Origin: Bicyclus anynana
Lineage: Eukaryota; Arthropoda; Insecta; Lepidoptera; Nymphalidae
DNA: 64,000 nt
Assembly (NCBI RefSeq): GCF_947172395.1
Contig: NC_069102.1
Location: forward strand, 9,020,442-9,084,441
Direction: 5' to 3'
The notes beneath the pieces are model-generated. The model saw nothing but the letters and a program-made list of their open reading frames with translations, searched no databases and was not told where the DNA came from. Positions 1 to 10,260 of the stretch are shown one piece after another. Both the position numbers and the translations under genes were made by a program. Within the stretch, counting starts at the first letter, position 1. Every line of letters begins with the position of its first letter.

Positions 1-190
1 TAAATATTTGCAAAATAAATAAGATTATGATTTTTTTTAAATCTATTAAAAATCTTTTATCGTGATTCGATGAAAAATTATACAGTTTTAGCTTCCTTAC
101 ATTAAATGTGACTTTTTAATATAAGAACTTTAACACACAAATAACAAAGATATTAGTCATTTTGTTTGAACGCCCATACAAATCTAACGA
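1..190. other. AT-rich flank without a recognised feature
   Basis: Very AT-rich sequence with short A and T runs. I see no coding potential or known repeat. It ends where the tail repeat of the reverse-strand non-LTR element begins. Confidence 0.5.
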
Positions 191-538
191 TCATTATGTA
201 TGAATGAATGAATGAATGAAATATACTTTATTGTACACCAAAAATAATAATAACAGGCAAGAAATTAACTTAAAAACTAATGTACAATTGGCGGCCTTAT
301 CGCTAATGAGCGATCTCTTCCAGACAACCAATCGAAAAAAGAGAAAATAAATACAAGGAATAATGCATAATGACGGGTGTACACATAAAAAGAGAAGTAG
401 AAGATATATTACACTTAGATAATAATATATAAAATCAAAATCAATATATTTATATATATATATGAACACATACAAATATACATACATACCTACCAACAAT
501 TACATATATTCCTACATAAATAAGGATACTTACAAATA

Positions 539-560
539 AATATATATATATATATATATA
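539..560. repeat. (TA)n microsatellite
   Basis: A run of alternating T and A inside the 3' UTR of the non-LTR element. Confidence 0.9.
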
Positions 561-699
561 ACATAAGCATACATACGAAAATTTTATTTAAATAATTTAG
601 ATGTAAAAAGTAAGAAACAAGACAACATCAACAATTATTTAAACATGAACAAATAAATAAAATCATTTAAACGAAAATAAATACGGAATGATAAAAAGG

Positions 700-3642
700 T
701 CAAGGAGGAAAGAAGTGCATATTTACCAGTTGTTTGAAAGAAGCTAGAGATTGCGCACGCCGAGCCTCGAGAGGTAAGGAATTCCAGAGGCGAGCAGCTT
801 TTACAGAGAATGATTTAGAATAATAGGAAGTATTATGAGAAGGAATTTTTAGAATGAAATTATCCTCAGATCGAAGTGAGCGACAATGAGAATCACTGAG
901 AAAGTTAAATCGCTCCTTTAGATATGGGGGAGTAGCAGGGTTAAAAAGGACGTTATATAAAATAAAAAGAATGTGAGTATTCCTGCGAAGGCGAATTGAA
1001 GGCCACTTGAGTTTATCGCGAAATTCGGAAATATGATCATATTTGCGAAGTCCAAATATGAATCTTATACAAATGTTCTGAATGCGCTCAAGCTTATCAA
1101 GCAGTTCCTCACTCAAATTAAGATAACACGTGTCAGCATAATCGAGAATTGGTAGTAGGAGTGATTGTGCAAGCGCAATTTTAGTAGATACTGGAAGGAA
1201 ATTTCTTAATCTTCGAAGTGACCCTATAGATGCAAACACCTTCCTACTGACCTCACTTACCTGGGGTGCCCAAGTAAAATACTTATCGAAAGTAACACCG
1301 AGGTTTTTAACCGTGTTACTAAATGGCACATGCGTTCCATCAAAAACTACACTAGGAAAAGAAGCCCAATCAATGCGTGCTACCAAATTATGACTACCTA
1401 TAACTATAACTTGAGTTTTGGAAGGATTCACTTTCAGACCGTATGAATTGCTCCATTGTACTATCGAATCTAAATCCTTATTTATAACATTTATTGCATT
1501 AGGCAAATCAGACAGTTTGGCCTGAACGTATATTTGGAGATCATCCGCATACAGGTGGTAGAGAGAAGAAAGCTGAAGAGTGATAGAACTAATGAAAATT
1601 GAAAAAAGGAGAGGAGACAACACGCCACCTTGTGGAACACCGGCAGAAATCGTGCACCAGTTAGATACAGAGTCATTGACTCGCACACACTGCCGGCGAC
1701 CAAACAAGTAACTACGAAACCAGTCAATCACTTCAGGAGATATGTTGAGAGAACCTAGTTTAGCCAATAGAAGATCAAAATCAACATTATTAAATGCATT
1801 ACTAAAATCAAGTAAGGCCAACACCGTAACACATTGATTATCCATACCAAGGCGAATATCTTCAGTAATTTTGATTAATGCAGTAGTCGTACTATGACCA
1901 GTCCGGAAACCCGATTGAAATGGGTTCGAAAGATTTTGTCTAGTTAGGAAAAGGCTTAATTGACGGTGAACTATTCGCTCAAACACTTTTGAAAGAAACG
2001 GAAGGATGGAAATGGGTCTATATTCAGAGAAACTGGAAGGATTTATTTTCTTAGGAATAGGAGTAACTTGAGCATTTTTCCAAGACGAAGGAAAGCTCCC
2101 GGAAAGAATAGAGAAATTAAATAAGGATTTGATTATCGGGGCTAAGATGTTAATGATAGGAACGATCATCTTACGACTAATGCAGTCAGTACCAACGGCA
2201 TTGGAATTGACCTCGCTAATACTTCTCACAACATCACTATCTGTGATATGACAGAAAATGAAAGAAGGATCGTCAAAAGTGGGTAAAGCTATTAAATTAT
2301 TTATAGTGTTTAGTTTTGTGACGTCATCAATAGCGCAAGAAGAAGAAAAATGATTATTAAGCTGATCTAAATCAAGTTTACAGGAATCATTATTCTGACG
2401 TGCTTTCCCAACTCCAAGTGACTTGAGAAATTTCCACACTCTACCGGAATCTTCTTCTTCGAGTATGGACTTATGGATATGGCGTCGTTGCATATCTCTA
2501 CATAACCTGTTGCATCGATTCCGAATAGTGTGATACTTGTTCTTATTAACATCACAGTTGTTACTTTTATATTTAGCTTTTGCAGAATTCTTTTTATTTT
2601 GCAAAGCTTTAAGCTCCTGAGTAAGCCAGGGGGCAGGAAGGTGCTTAAGCCGAACTGGGCGAATCGGAGCATGCACATCGTATAGTTGCGTTAGGAGAGT
2701 GTTGAAACTATTAACTCTATCATCAATACAGGCTCCGGTAAGAACACTTGTCCAATTTATCCCTGCTGCATCATCCTTTAAGCTATCGATGTCCATATTA
2801 CTAAAATTACGTTGCAGAAGAATTCTCGGTTTAGCTTTTGGGGGACGCATTTTATAGGACACATAGATCAAATCATGGTATGAAAAAGCATCTGCGGAAC
2901 ACTGGCCATGTTTGGCAACATGATCAAGGGAAGAGACTAATATGATGTCTAGAAGAGTTGGGCAAGAATTAGGAAATGAGTGTGTAGCTAACAGAGGGAG
3001 TATATGTAAATTAGCTGCCCTCACAAGAGTTTTTAAACGCACAGACCGCGAGTCCGATTTCAGTAAACACGTATTAAAATCCCCCATAATTATAGTATGT
3101 TTATATAAAGGAATAAATTTATCTAAAAGGTTTTCAAAAGCAGAATAGTAATCTATTGTGAGACTAGGATTATAATACACACCCAGTAACATTTTAGTGT
3201 TTGAAAAAAGTACCTCAATAAACAAATGTTCCGCTCCCGGTGCCGTCTGGGGATTTGACAAGTTTATGATGGTGAAAGGGATATGGGAACGTAGATAAAT
3301 GGCTACACCACCACCGGTCCGATGAATACGGTCATTTCGTATTAATCGAAAGCCAGGAAGAGCATAGGACGTTGAAGACAAACACGGTTTAAGCCATGAT
3401 TCTGATATCAGAATGGCATGGATGTTCGTGTTATCAAAAGATGAGAGCATATCTGAATAATGTGCAGGAATACTCTGAGCATTAATATGAATAATATTAA
3501 AGTTTTTCGATACATCAGAGAAGTACATATTAAGATTATCAGAAATAGAAGGAAGGCTGTAGAAACTGGAGTCACTATTTGTATCACTAAGGGTTGAAAC
3601 TGAAAGGAATGCATCGTCTAGGCTTACATCTTGAATAGACAT
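700..3642 (-). CDS. Non-LTR retrotransposon endonuclease / reverse transcriptase (ORF2-like)
   Basis: A 980-residue intact frame. The N-terminal third is an endonuclease/exonuclease/phosphatase-fold (APE-like) nuclease that would nick the target. Visible catalytic-type residues are N54 (INAQS), E81 (SESW), D188 and N190 (GDFN), D232 (LDIILVSS) and H256 (SYHDL). The reverse transcriptase follows, with motifs PIPKK...YRPIS, QSGFR, LLDFSNAF, GVPQGGVLSP and the catalytic YADD near residue 698. A conserved C-terminal region ends in RLWNSLP, common in CR1/Jockey-like proteins. The family primes reverse transcription at the nicked target site. No frameshift or stop is seen, so this copy may be young. 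The first ATG of the long frame is taken as start; an upstream start is not excluded. Confidence 0.9.
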   Translation of the reverse strand: MSIQDVSLDDAFLSVSTLSDTNSDSSFYSLPSISDNLNMYFSDVSKNFNIIHINAQSIPAHYSDMLSSFDNTNIHAILISESWLKPCLSSTSYALPGFRLIRNDRIHRTGGGVAIYLRSHIPFTIINLSNPQTAPGAEHLFIEVLFSNTKMLLGVYYNPSLTIDYYSAFENLLDKFIPLYKHTIIMGDFNTCLLKSDSRSVRLKTLVRAANLHILPLLATHSFPNSCPTLLDIILVSSLDHVAKHGQCSADAFSYHDLIYVSYKMRPPKAKPRILLQRNFSNMDIDSLKDDAAGINWTSVLTGACIDDRVNSFNTLLTQLYDVHAPIRPVRLKHLPAPWLTQELKALQNKKNSAKAKYKSNNCDVNKNKYHTIRNRCNRLCRDMQRRHIHKSILEEEDSGRVWKFLKSLGVGKARQNNDSCKLDLDQLNNHFSSSCAIDDVTKLNTINNLIALPTFDDPSFIFCHITDSDVVRSISEVNSNAVGTDCISRKMIVPIINILAPIIKSLFNFSILSGSFPSSWKNAQVTPIPKKINPSSFSEYRPISILPFLSKVFERIVHRQLSLFLTRQNLSNPFQSGFRTGHSTTTALIKITEDIRLGMDNQCVTVLALLDFSNAFNNVDFDLLLAKLGSLNISPEVIDWFRSYLFGRRQCVRVNDSVSNWCTISAGVPQGGVLSPLLFSIFISSITLQLSSLYHLYADDLQIYVQAKLSDLPNAINVINKDLDSIVQWSNSYGLKVNPSKTQVIVIGSHNLVARIDWASFPSVVFDGTHVPFSNTVKNLGVTFDKYFTWAPQVSEVSRKVFASIGSLRRLRNFLPVSTKIALAQSLLLPILDYADTCYLNLSEELLDKLERIQNICIRFIFGLRKYDHISEFRDKLKWPSIRLRRNTHILFILYNVLFNPATPPYLKERFNFLSDSHCRSLRSEDNFILKIPSHNTSYYSKSFSVKAARLWNSLPLEARRAQSLASFKQLVNMHFFPP

Positions 3643-3728
3643 AATAAAATATATGAGAAATATGAAAAAAAAAAAAATAAATAAATAAATAAATAAAATA
3701 ACAGTAAATTAAATAAGTAAAATTAGTA

Positions 3729-3759
<31 letters not shown>

Positions 3760-5050
3760 TATATATATTTATAGTATAAATAGCAATATATACAAATATA
3801 ACTAATAATAAACAAATTATAAATAAAGTATCTATATGTGTAATATAAAATTAAGATAATTATAAATTAAAATGCTTTAAAAAGTGTATTAAACAAAAAA
3901 ATACATAAAACTTCCTGCTGACAGTATATATGCATAGAAATAATTTACTTGAAGCCTAAGTAACAAAAGTATCCACTCATAGAACAAAAAACATTTCGAT
4001 TTAGAATTAAAACTAACAATAGTAACATTATATAATACGAATTAAAGATAAAACTAACAATAGTAGGTATACTCGTACATTTAACCATCACTAAAAGTTA
4101 AACAAACACATTGTCCTTCGATAAGGTTAAACAGATCAAAGAGTACAATTATTTTAAAAATGTTAAACAAAATATGAATATATCTGTACCTACACAACAA
4201 AAACATAAGTACAAGTAACATGACAACACCTTTAATATAAAAGTATTTTATCTGCAGTATAAAAACTAAGACAATTTCTCTGTCTATACTCGTTGGAGTG
4301 TTATTCCGAGAATCAATCATGGCATTCGTCATTAGAATTTTAAATAAACAGATTATGATTACAAAAAAGTACAATTATAAAAATATTACAGGTGTTTGTA
4401 TGTTACTAATATTAAAATTAAAATTACAGTGGCTCAGAAAGGCTAGAACTCAGAGCTGTATAAAATGCAAAGACTACCAATACATTATTGTCTGTGGTTT
4501 GTTTACATACCAGCGACACTGATTGGTCGGCCAAAAAAATGAGTATTATGTAGGTAGAAAGATAACTAAAGTTGCTAATAGCGAGATATCTGATTAAATA
4601 AATTAAAAAAAAGAAATATTATATAGCTATTAGAATAATTACAAAGTACTAAATGTATAGTTTGTTTTTGCACTGGCTTAGCTAGTATAGGCAAATAATT
4701 TAGAGAAAAACACTGCTCGTAACTATCAGACATACTTCTTCACCACTCTTTTTGATCTCGGGACTATGTACCTACGACCTCATTAATTCGTACCATTTTC
4801 TATGGGGCGTTTTTCAGGAATCCGTGGCAGTGCCGCAAATCTGACCCTTTAAATCCCTGTAGCTCCGAAAGTAATGATCGCAGGCAGATACCCTGTTACT
4901 TTTACAAAATTGCTTTACTATTAGCATACAATTTAATTTATATACAGTTCAAAAAACTGTCATCATCCCTATTATGCATTGTTTGAAAAAATGTTTTAAT
5001 TTTGATAAAGTTAATAAATAGGCGGAATTTAATCAAAGTCCATATAACAG
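3643..5050. other. AT-rich stretch, possibly 5' part or flank of the non-LTR element
   Basis: Starts with a poly-A/AAAT-rich tract (about 3664-3700) and an (AT)n run at 3731-3756. The rest is AT-rich and has only short random frames. Part of it could be the untranslated 5' region of the reverse-strand element, since no other repeat boundary is evident until about 4550. No gene seen. Confidence 0.4.
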
Positions 5051-5054
5051 TGGC

Positions 5055-5220
5055 CGTAGTCGGACACTATCGAGTTACCTGGGCGGGCGGGCGGCGCGGC
5101 GCCTCCATTGTACGCGCACAATGTATGATACTGAGAACTTAATGGACTGCCACGCTCAGTGTCCTCGCCCGTCAACCCTGCCCGACATCGATACACCTCC
5201 GCCGTATAGAGAGCCTGCAA
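5055..5220 (-). other. GC-rich island with a weak first-exon candidate
   Basis: A CpG-dense island in AT-rich surroundings. On the reverse strand an ATG at 5108 has purine-rich context and opens a 10-codon frame (MEAPRRPPAQ) that runs straight into a CAG|GTAACT splice-donor-like site at 5079/5078. This could be a short first exon, or it could be chance in GC-rich DNA. I see no partner exon. Confidence 0.2.
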
Positions 5221-5235
5221 AAGTTAGACCTACCT

Positions 5236-5856
5236 CATTTCAAAGCTGAAAGTTTGTCTATGCTCCTTCTATAGGTAACCATACCATTATGGAGTTTAGA
5301 TCGCAGATTGGAAGATAGCAGTTTCAATGGTCCAAGAACCCCAAATGGTCAAGTAAAAGCCAAGCGTGTTTTTGGAGTTTACTCCTTAATCGATTTTTCA
5401 TATATAGCCCCCGGTATGAAAAAAATATGGGCAGTAAAATTCGATGTACGAATGACAGCGTTACGTTTTTGCACCTATCGCAACCTGATCTGCGCACCTT
5501 TCACCGTGCGCTTTTGGTGCTGCGTCGCGGTTGCGCACTTTTCACTTTTCAGGCGTATGTATTGAGACGTACATAGTGTATGCTACGGTGCAACATACAC
5601 CTATTTAGACAGTCGATCTGAAAGAGTAAACGCCATTCGTGCGTTGGAGCTTTTTTATTTTTATTTTTTGGTATAATACAAGAGATGAGGTCTTCGTCAC
5701 TTACTAGTTACTTCATCAGATCAAACTTTAAGGAAATATGATTTAAAATACGTTTAAAAATACGTTTTATACTTGACAATTGAGAATCTGGCCCTTGAAA
5801 CCTGCTACCTTCTAAAGCCACCACGGTTGAAACTACATAATTGACTAACGCACAGG
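5236..5856. repeat. Diverged foldback-element copy (pieces)
   Basis: The sequence at 5240-5300 matches the left outer arm of the foldback element at 8818-9290 (the 'aaagctgaaagtttgt' start and 'tatggagttta' block). The sequence at 5787-5850 matches its right arm ('gagaatctgg...cctgctacct...ctaaa'). The middle is different and was probably replaced or mutated. Confidence 0.45.
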
Positions 5857-5860
5857 ACTC

Positions 5861-6164
5861 GTAGCTATGATATCCCAGTGGATATGACCTCTGCCTTCAA
5901 CAGAGGTAGGTTTGAATCCGGTCCGGGGCATTCACTTCCAACTTTCAGTTAGGTGTATTTTAAGATATTAAATATCACTTGTCTCAAACGGTGAAGGAAT
6001 ACATCGTAAGGAAACCTGCATACCAGCGAATTTTCTCGATTCTCTACGTGTGTGAAGTCTGCTAATCCGCATTGGGCCAGCGTCGTTGACTATTAGCCTA
6101 AGCCATCTCATTTTGATTGAAGACTCGTGCTCAATGAATATGGGTTGATAATGATGATGATGAC
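5861..6164 (+). repeat. tRNA-derived SINE, family 1, full-length copy
   Basis: Begins with a tRNA-like head: A-box-like 'tatcccagtggatatgacc' and B-box-like 'ggtttgaatcc'. A body of about 200 bp shared with 11 other copies in this window follows, then a (GAT)n-type tail near 6150-6163. It would be transcribed by RNA polymerase III and mobilised by a partner LINE. This is the only family-1 copy on the + strand. Confidence 0.85.
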
Positions 6165-6264
6165 ATAATGACTTGCCTATGGTAGGAACATATACTGTCA
6201 AACTTCCAGTGTTCATAAAATGAAGTGTATCTGGCTAACGCAGGCTCTTCCATAATATATAATT

Positions 6265-6665
6265 ACACAAATAATACTTCATTTCATTACTCGCACAATA
6301 GGATTTTTATAAAGGATGTTGTTTTTCTTCGCTTGACTTATTGTGTTGTGACGAAGTATCGTGTTACTAATGTGCTAATAGGAACACTTCTAATAAACGA
6401 TATTTCATACCTTTACGCGTATAACGGGATTTTTATGAACAATATGTTTTTGTTTATCTTTGTTATTCATATTATTGTACAGCTGAACAATGATTAGTTC
6501 TCATGTTACTAATGGGATAATGGTAACACGTCTTACCTATACAAATGATATTCCATATCGTTGCGCGAATAACAGGATTTTTATAAACAATATGTTATGG
6601 TTGGCTATATTGGACAACAATGAAGAGTTCTAATGTTACTAATGTGCTTATGGTGGTAAGGTGAT
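6265..6665. repeat. Degenerate tandem repeat, unit about 130-146 bp, nearly three copies
   Basis: Three successive blocks contain 'cg(c)(g)(c)(a/t)ataa..ggattttTATaa..aatatg' followed by 'atgttactaatg(t/g)g..taatgg'. They start near 6272, 6399 and 6545. Units differ by many substitutions and small indels. No coding function is evident. Confidence 0.65.
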
Positions 6666-7009
6666 ATTACTAACGGAAAATGTCGTCATATCTTTGATGG
6701 TCGTTTATTATTTGCTGATGTCGAAGACAATACAATAGTGACATGACAGCAATACGGTGTCACCGTCCACGACAAAAAGAGCCATTTTGCTCAGGTTATA
6801 CCTAATTTTGAAATGAAACTTGACTTGGGAAGTAAGCTGGTGAATGCATGACGCGAACATTACGGAAAGTGTGATCGGGCGAGGCGAATGGACTTTGATA
6901 GGGTTGATATAGGTTAGTGAAGACTGAAATGTTATGTTGCTGTAGAAGTTTAAGCAGAAGTATATCTTCAGTAGTGTGGTCTAAAGCACTCGTGTTTTAT
7001 TTTATTTTG
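6666..7009. other. No recognised feature
   Basis: Unremarkable AT-rich sequence. I see no gene or repeat that I can name. Confidence 0.4.
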
Positions 7010-7150
7010 TATACTAGCGGACGCCCGCGACTTCGTACATGGACACATGGCCTACCATATTCTCATTTTCCACGCAAATCTTACTGAAAATTGCGTTAAA
7101 ATTCGTTGCGTAGTTTAAAAAATCTAACAGTACCAACTTTGTTTTACACT
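7010..7150 (+). repeat. Fragment of the dispersed 'ctagcggacgcccgcgac' family
   Basis: Starts with 'actagcggacgcccgcgact', the conserved end of a repeat seen many times in this window (for example near 31585, 39908 and 60655). I take it to be a truncated RTE-type non-LTR element or its derivative. Only the end and about 100 bp of decayed body are present. Confidence 0.5.
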
Positions 7151-7288
7151 ATGTAAACATAATATTTATATTAATTTGAGAATTGAATTGCAATTGCAAT
7201 TTAAAAGGAGTACCTTACGAACCATAAGTCGAATTTTTTTAATAAAATTATTTCTTTGAATAAAACAGAACAAATCCGGTACGTCACG

Positions 7289-7594
7289 TCATCAACCCAT
7301 ATTCGGCTCACTGCTGAGCTCGAGTCTCCTCTCAGAATGAGAGGGGTTAGGCCAATAGTCCACCACGCTGGCCCAATGCGGATTGGCAGACTTCACACAC
7401 GCAGAGAATTAAGAAAATTCTCTGGTATGCAGGTTTCCTCACGATGTTTTCCTTCACCGATTGAGACACGTGATATTTAATTTCTTAAAATGCACACAAC
7501 TGAAAAGTTGGAGGTGCATGCCCCGGACCGGATTCGAACCCACACCCTCCGGAATCGGAGGCAGAGGTCATATCCACTGGGCTATCACAGCTCT
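7289..7594 (-). repeat. tRNA-derived SINE, family 1, full-length copy
   Basis: Reverse-strand copy. Reading leftward, the head carries 'tagcccagtggatatgacc' (A box) and 'ggttcgaatcc' (B box). Body and tail match the family. One of the best-preserved copies. Confidence 0.9.
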
Positions 7595-7599
7595 CAAAA

Positions 7600-7770
7600 T
7601 TCTAAATTCAAAATTCGTTTCAGTATTCAAAATTCGTTTGCTTCAAGTAGGCTTAGTTAACAAGCACCATTGTAATATCAAGTTATATTTGTGGAGACTT
7701 TTCCACGGGTTCGGAAGGCAGGTATTCACTTCAATTTGGCTCGCAAACATCGTACCCGAAGTCATCATAC
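7600..7770. repeat. Decayed LINE 3' fragment ('ttcaagtaggctta ... ttcggaaggcagg')
   Basis: Shares two blocks, 'tt(c/t)caagtaggctta' and 'ggttcggaaggcagg', with 51765-51860. From memory these blocks occur in many lepidopteran non-LTR 3' ends. The copy is degraded. Confidence 0.45.
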
Positions 7771-7921
7771 TTGTATTATATCAGTTACGATCGAATAGCG
7801 GCACACCTTAGCCGATGCTAAACTCGAGCAAACACGGGGGAAGAGGGGTGGTACACTAAACGCAAAAGCTCTACTCTAATAAACAAAAAACTACAACAAA
7901 GAAACATGGTGATAATCATAA

Positions 7922-8070
7922 TTTTGGCGGCCTCCGTGGCGCACTGTTATTCATCATCATCATCATCATCATCAACAATGACCCATATTCGGCTCACTGT
8001 TGAGCAGGAGTCTCCTCTCAGAATGGACGGGTTAGGCCAATAGTCCACCACGCTGACCCAATGCGGGTTG
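7922..8070 (-). repeat. Chimeric SINE: family-2 head joined to family-1 tail
   Basis: 7922-7949 matches the first bases of SINE family 2 ('ggcggcctccgtggcgca') in + orientation. From 7951 a (CAT)n run leads into the 3' part of a reverse-strand family-1 SINE, cut off near 8070. Neither SINE is complete. Confidence 0.55.
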
Positions 8071-8370
8071 TTTTCTTATTGTTTGTAAACTGAGTATGCT
8101 GAAACTATTATTTTTACAACCCGATACAAAACTGGGGTTTTTGATCCCTGGGTAAACAAGTTAACAACTTAATTAAGTTTAATTGTGAATCTATAAAGTA
8201 CATTTTTACTGTGAAACCAAAATAATAATTAGGTAACAGTTAGTGGCTTCCAACACCAATCGCAGCTATTAATCTCAGTAAATCGAATAAAAGGTGATAG
8301 GGCGCGGCGAGTGGGGGACTCCTCTTCGTCCTTGTAGATGGAGAGCCAGCGCCAGGCATTTGGCATTTTA

Positions 8371-8812
8371 TTTTGGCGACCTTTCTGGCGCAGTTGGTAG
8401 TGCTGTGCATCTCAACAGAGAGGTCCTGGGTTTGATATTTCCGAAATTGATTAAGGTCTGGTCTGGTTACCACCCTACCGGCAAAGACGTATCGCCAAGC
8501 TCTGACTTTCTGGTACGTTGCCGCGTAGAAACTGGCAGTGGAATGGGTAGAATAAACTTGTACCTCTCCAAGTAAGCTCGCTTATATCTTAAGACTGCAT
8601 CTCCACTTAACATCAGTGGCGTTCATAACGAGATAATCTGGTGGAGAGAAATAGGGATAATTCAACAAATGGCGGAAATACCGCTATTTCTTTCTTTGCG
8701 TTGATGCGAAAAAAATGGGACTGGGCCAACTCTAACGCCATTGACTGACTGACTGGTCGTATGTTAGCACCTCAGGTGAGATAGCAGTCAAGGGATGACT
8801 TGTCATAGAATA
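8371..8812 (+). repeat. tRNA-derived SINE, family 2, interrupted by about 147 bp
   Basis: The head has an A-box-like 'tggcgcagttggtagtgctg' and a B-box-like 'gggtttgatat'. The body carries the 'ggcaaagacgta' and 'tagaaactg' blocks. The copy is continuous to about 8622, is broken by unrelated sequence to 8769, then resumes with the family 3' end ('ggtgagatagcagtcaaggg'). Confidence 0.65.
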
Positions 8813-8817
8813 AAAAC

Positions 8818-9290
8818 TATAAAGGCTGAAAGTTTGCCAGGTCGTGCTTCTACCATAGGAAAGCACGGTAGCCAATTATAGAGTTTGGACAGTACTTACT
8901 TTTCGGGTGTAGCAGGCTTGGGATCCAGACCATCAAGCGTCAAGCAATATAGTATAATTTTTGTTATATTATCCTCGGCTTAATATGAGAAATTATATCC
9001 CCAGTCACCTTCGTCACACCACTATTTAAGATGAAACTCTAAGAGTCCCTATAGCGAAGGGATGGCATGAAGTGCGATGCTAGTGCGAAGCGATTGAGGG
9101 ATATAATTTCTCAGATTATGCTGAGGAAAATATAAAAAAATACACTTTATAATCAGACGCTTGAGGGTCTGGATTCTTAATACCTGCTACCTCCAAAAGT
9201 AACAACTCTACAAACTCTATAATTGGTTAAGTACTACACTTAAATATGGGAGCATGAGCTGACAAACTTTTAGCTTTTCTAAAATGACGA
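8818..9290. mobile_element. Large foldback element (long imperfect inverted repeat)
   Basis: The left half (about 8818-9005) and right half (about 9100-9290) are inverted copies. Paired landmarks are 'aaggctgaaagtttg' with 'caaacttttagctttt', 'ccaattatagagttt' with 'aaactctataattgg', 'tccagaccatcaagcgtc' with 'gacgcttgagggtctgga', and 'gagaaattatatcc' with 'ggatataatttctc'. No transposase frame is present. I regard it as a non-autonomous foldback or MITE-type element; the superfamily is unknown. Pieces recur at 5236-5856 and 48245-48900. Confidence 0.7.
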
Positions 9291-9510
9291 ATGTCTGATT
9301 GTCGCTGGCTCTTAGTCTATTTCGTCCTCAGCAAAGTGGGCCCTCCGCGATACTATTATTAGTGAGTTAACTCAATTTGCGGCATATTGTTTGAGAGAGC
9401 GTAATGACAGGCCGCTCCGAGCGTCGCCGTGGCTACCCGTGATCTGAACTTGAATTACTGTAATTACTACCCAATCTTACTTATACATGATCCCTTTTTT
9501 TAAATCTTAT

Positions 9511-9738
9511 ACATCATCATTAACAACCCATATTCGCCTCACTGCCGAGCTCGAGTCTCCTCTCAGGATGAGAGGGGTTAGTCCAATAGTTCGCCACAGC
9601 TAGGTGGCCACCAGGCTTGACATTCAGCTATTCTTTTGTTGTTTCTGATTGCCTATTTGACAGCCAGGCATGCGTAGGAGAATGATATGAAGCTTAAAGA
9701 GTTAAAACCACCACTCTACTCCAATGCGGATTGCCGGG
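9511..9738 (-). repeat. SINE family 1 fragment, interrupted
   Basis: 3' part of a reverse-strand family-1 SINE (9511-9598). Its next expected block ('ccaatgcggattg') appears only at 9721-9738, after about 120 bp of unrelated sequence. Confidence 0.6.
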
Positions 9739-9742
9739 TCAT

Positions 9743-10027
9743 TTCATCATCATTATCAACCCATATTCGGCTCACTGCTGAGCACGAGTCTCTCTCAGAA
9801 AGAGAGGGGTTAGGCCAATAGCCAATCCATCACGCTGGCCCAATACGGATTGGCAGACTTCACACTCGCAGAGAATTAAGAAAATTCTTTGATGTGCAGG
9901 TTTCCTCACTATGTTTTCCTTCACCGTTTGAGACACGTGATATTTAATTTCTTAAAATGCACACAACTGAAAAGTTGGAGTTGCATGCCCCGGACCGGAT
10001 TCGAACCTACGCCCTCCAGAATCGGAG
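9743..10027 (-). repeat. tRNA-derived SINE, family 1
   Basis: Nearly full reverse-strand copy, directly next to the preceding fragment. The B-box region is intact ('gattcgaacc' on +). The A-box end is missing beyond about 10027. Confidence 0.8.
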
Positions 10028-10084
10028 TGAGTGACTTAAACTTATTAGATTTATTCATTCAAATGAGTGATACTTGTATATGTA

Positions 10085-10260
10085 GGTTCTAGCAGCGCAG
10101 TTTTGTTCGCGTAGTTTGCGTTCCCGTGGGAATACGGGGATAAAATATAGCCCATGTTATTCGCTGATCACGTAGCTTTCCATTGGTGAAATAATTTTTA
10201 AATCGATTTAATGGTTTAGGCGTGAAAGCTTAACAAATAAACAGATTTATCTCTTTTTTC
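10085..10260 (+). repeat. Decayed RTE-like fragment
   Basis: Contains 'cgtgggaatacggggataaaatatagcc' type blocks, 'aatcgatttaatggtttaggcgtgaaag' and 'aacaaacag' type ends that recur across the dispersed RTE-like family in this window (for example 40840 and 31730). Confidence 0.45.

Larger units (their letters stand above)
198..3660 (-). mobile_element. Non-LTR retrotransposon, CR1-group-like, reverse strand
   Basis: The element reads right to left. It comprises the endonuclease/reverse transcriptase ORF (3642 to 700), a 3' UTR of about 500 bp, an AATAAA signal near 229 on the reverse strand, and a terminal (TTCA)n tandem tail at 198-220. A tandem-repeat tail rather than poly(A) is typical of the CR1/L2 group, so I favour that group over Jockey. 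The 3' UTR portion around 285-330 resembles a block shared by many lepidopteran CR1-group copies, from memory. No ORF1 (gag-like) frame is visible upstream, so the copy is either 5' truncated or belongs to a single-ORF lineage. The 5' boundary is uncertain; it could extend to about 4550. Confidence 0.8.

Noticed and set aside
5861..5960. tRNA gene
   Set aside because: A-box and B-box-like motifs are present but the cloverleaf is not, and the same head recurs in a dozen copies with a common body, so it is a SINE.
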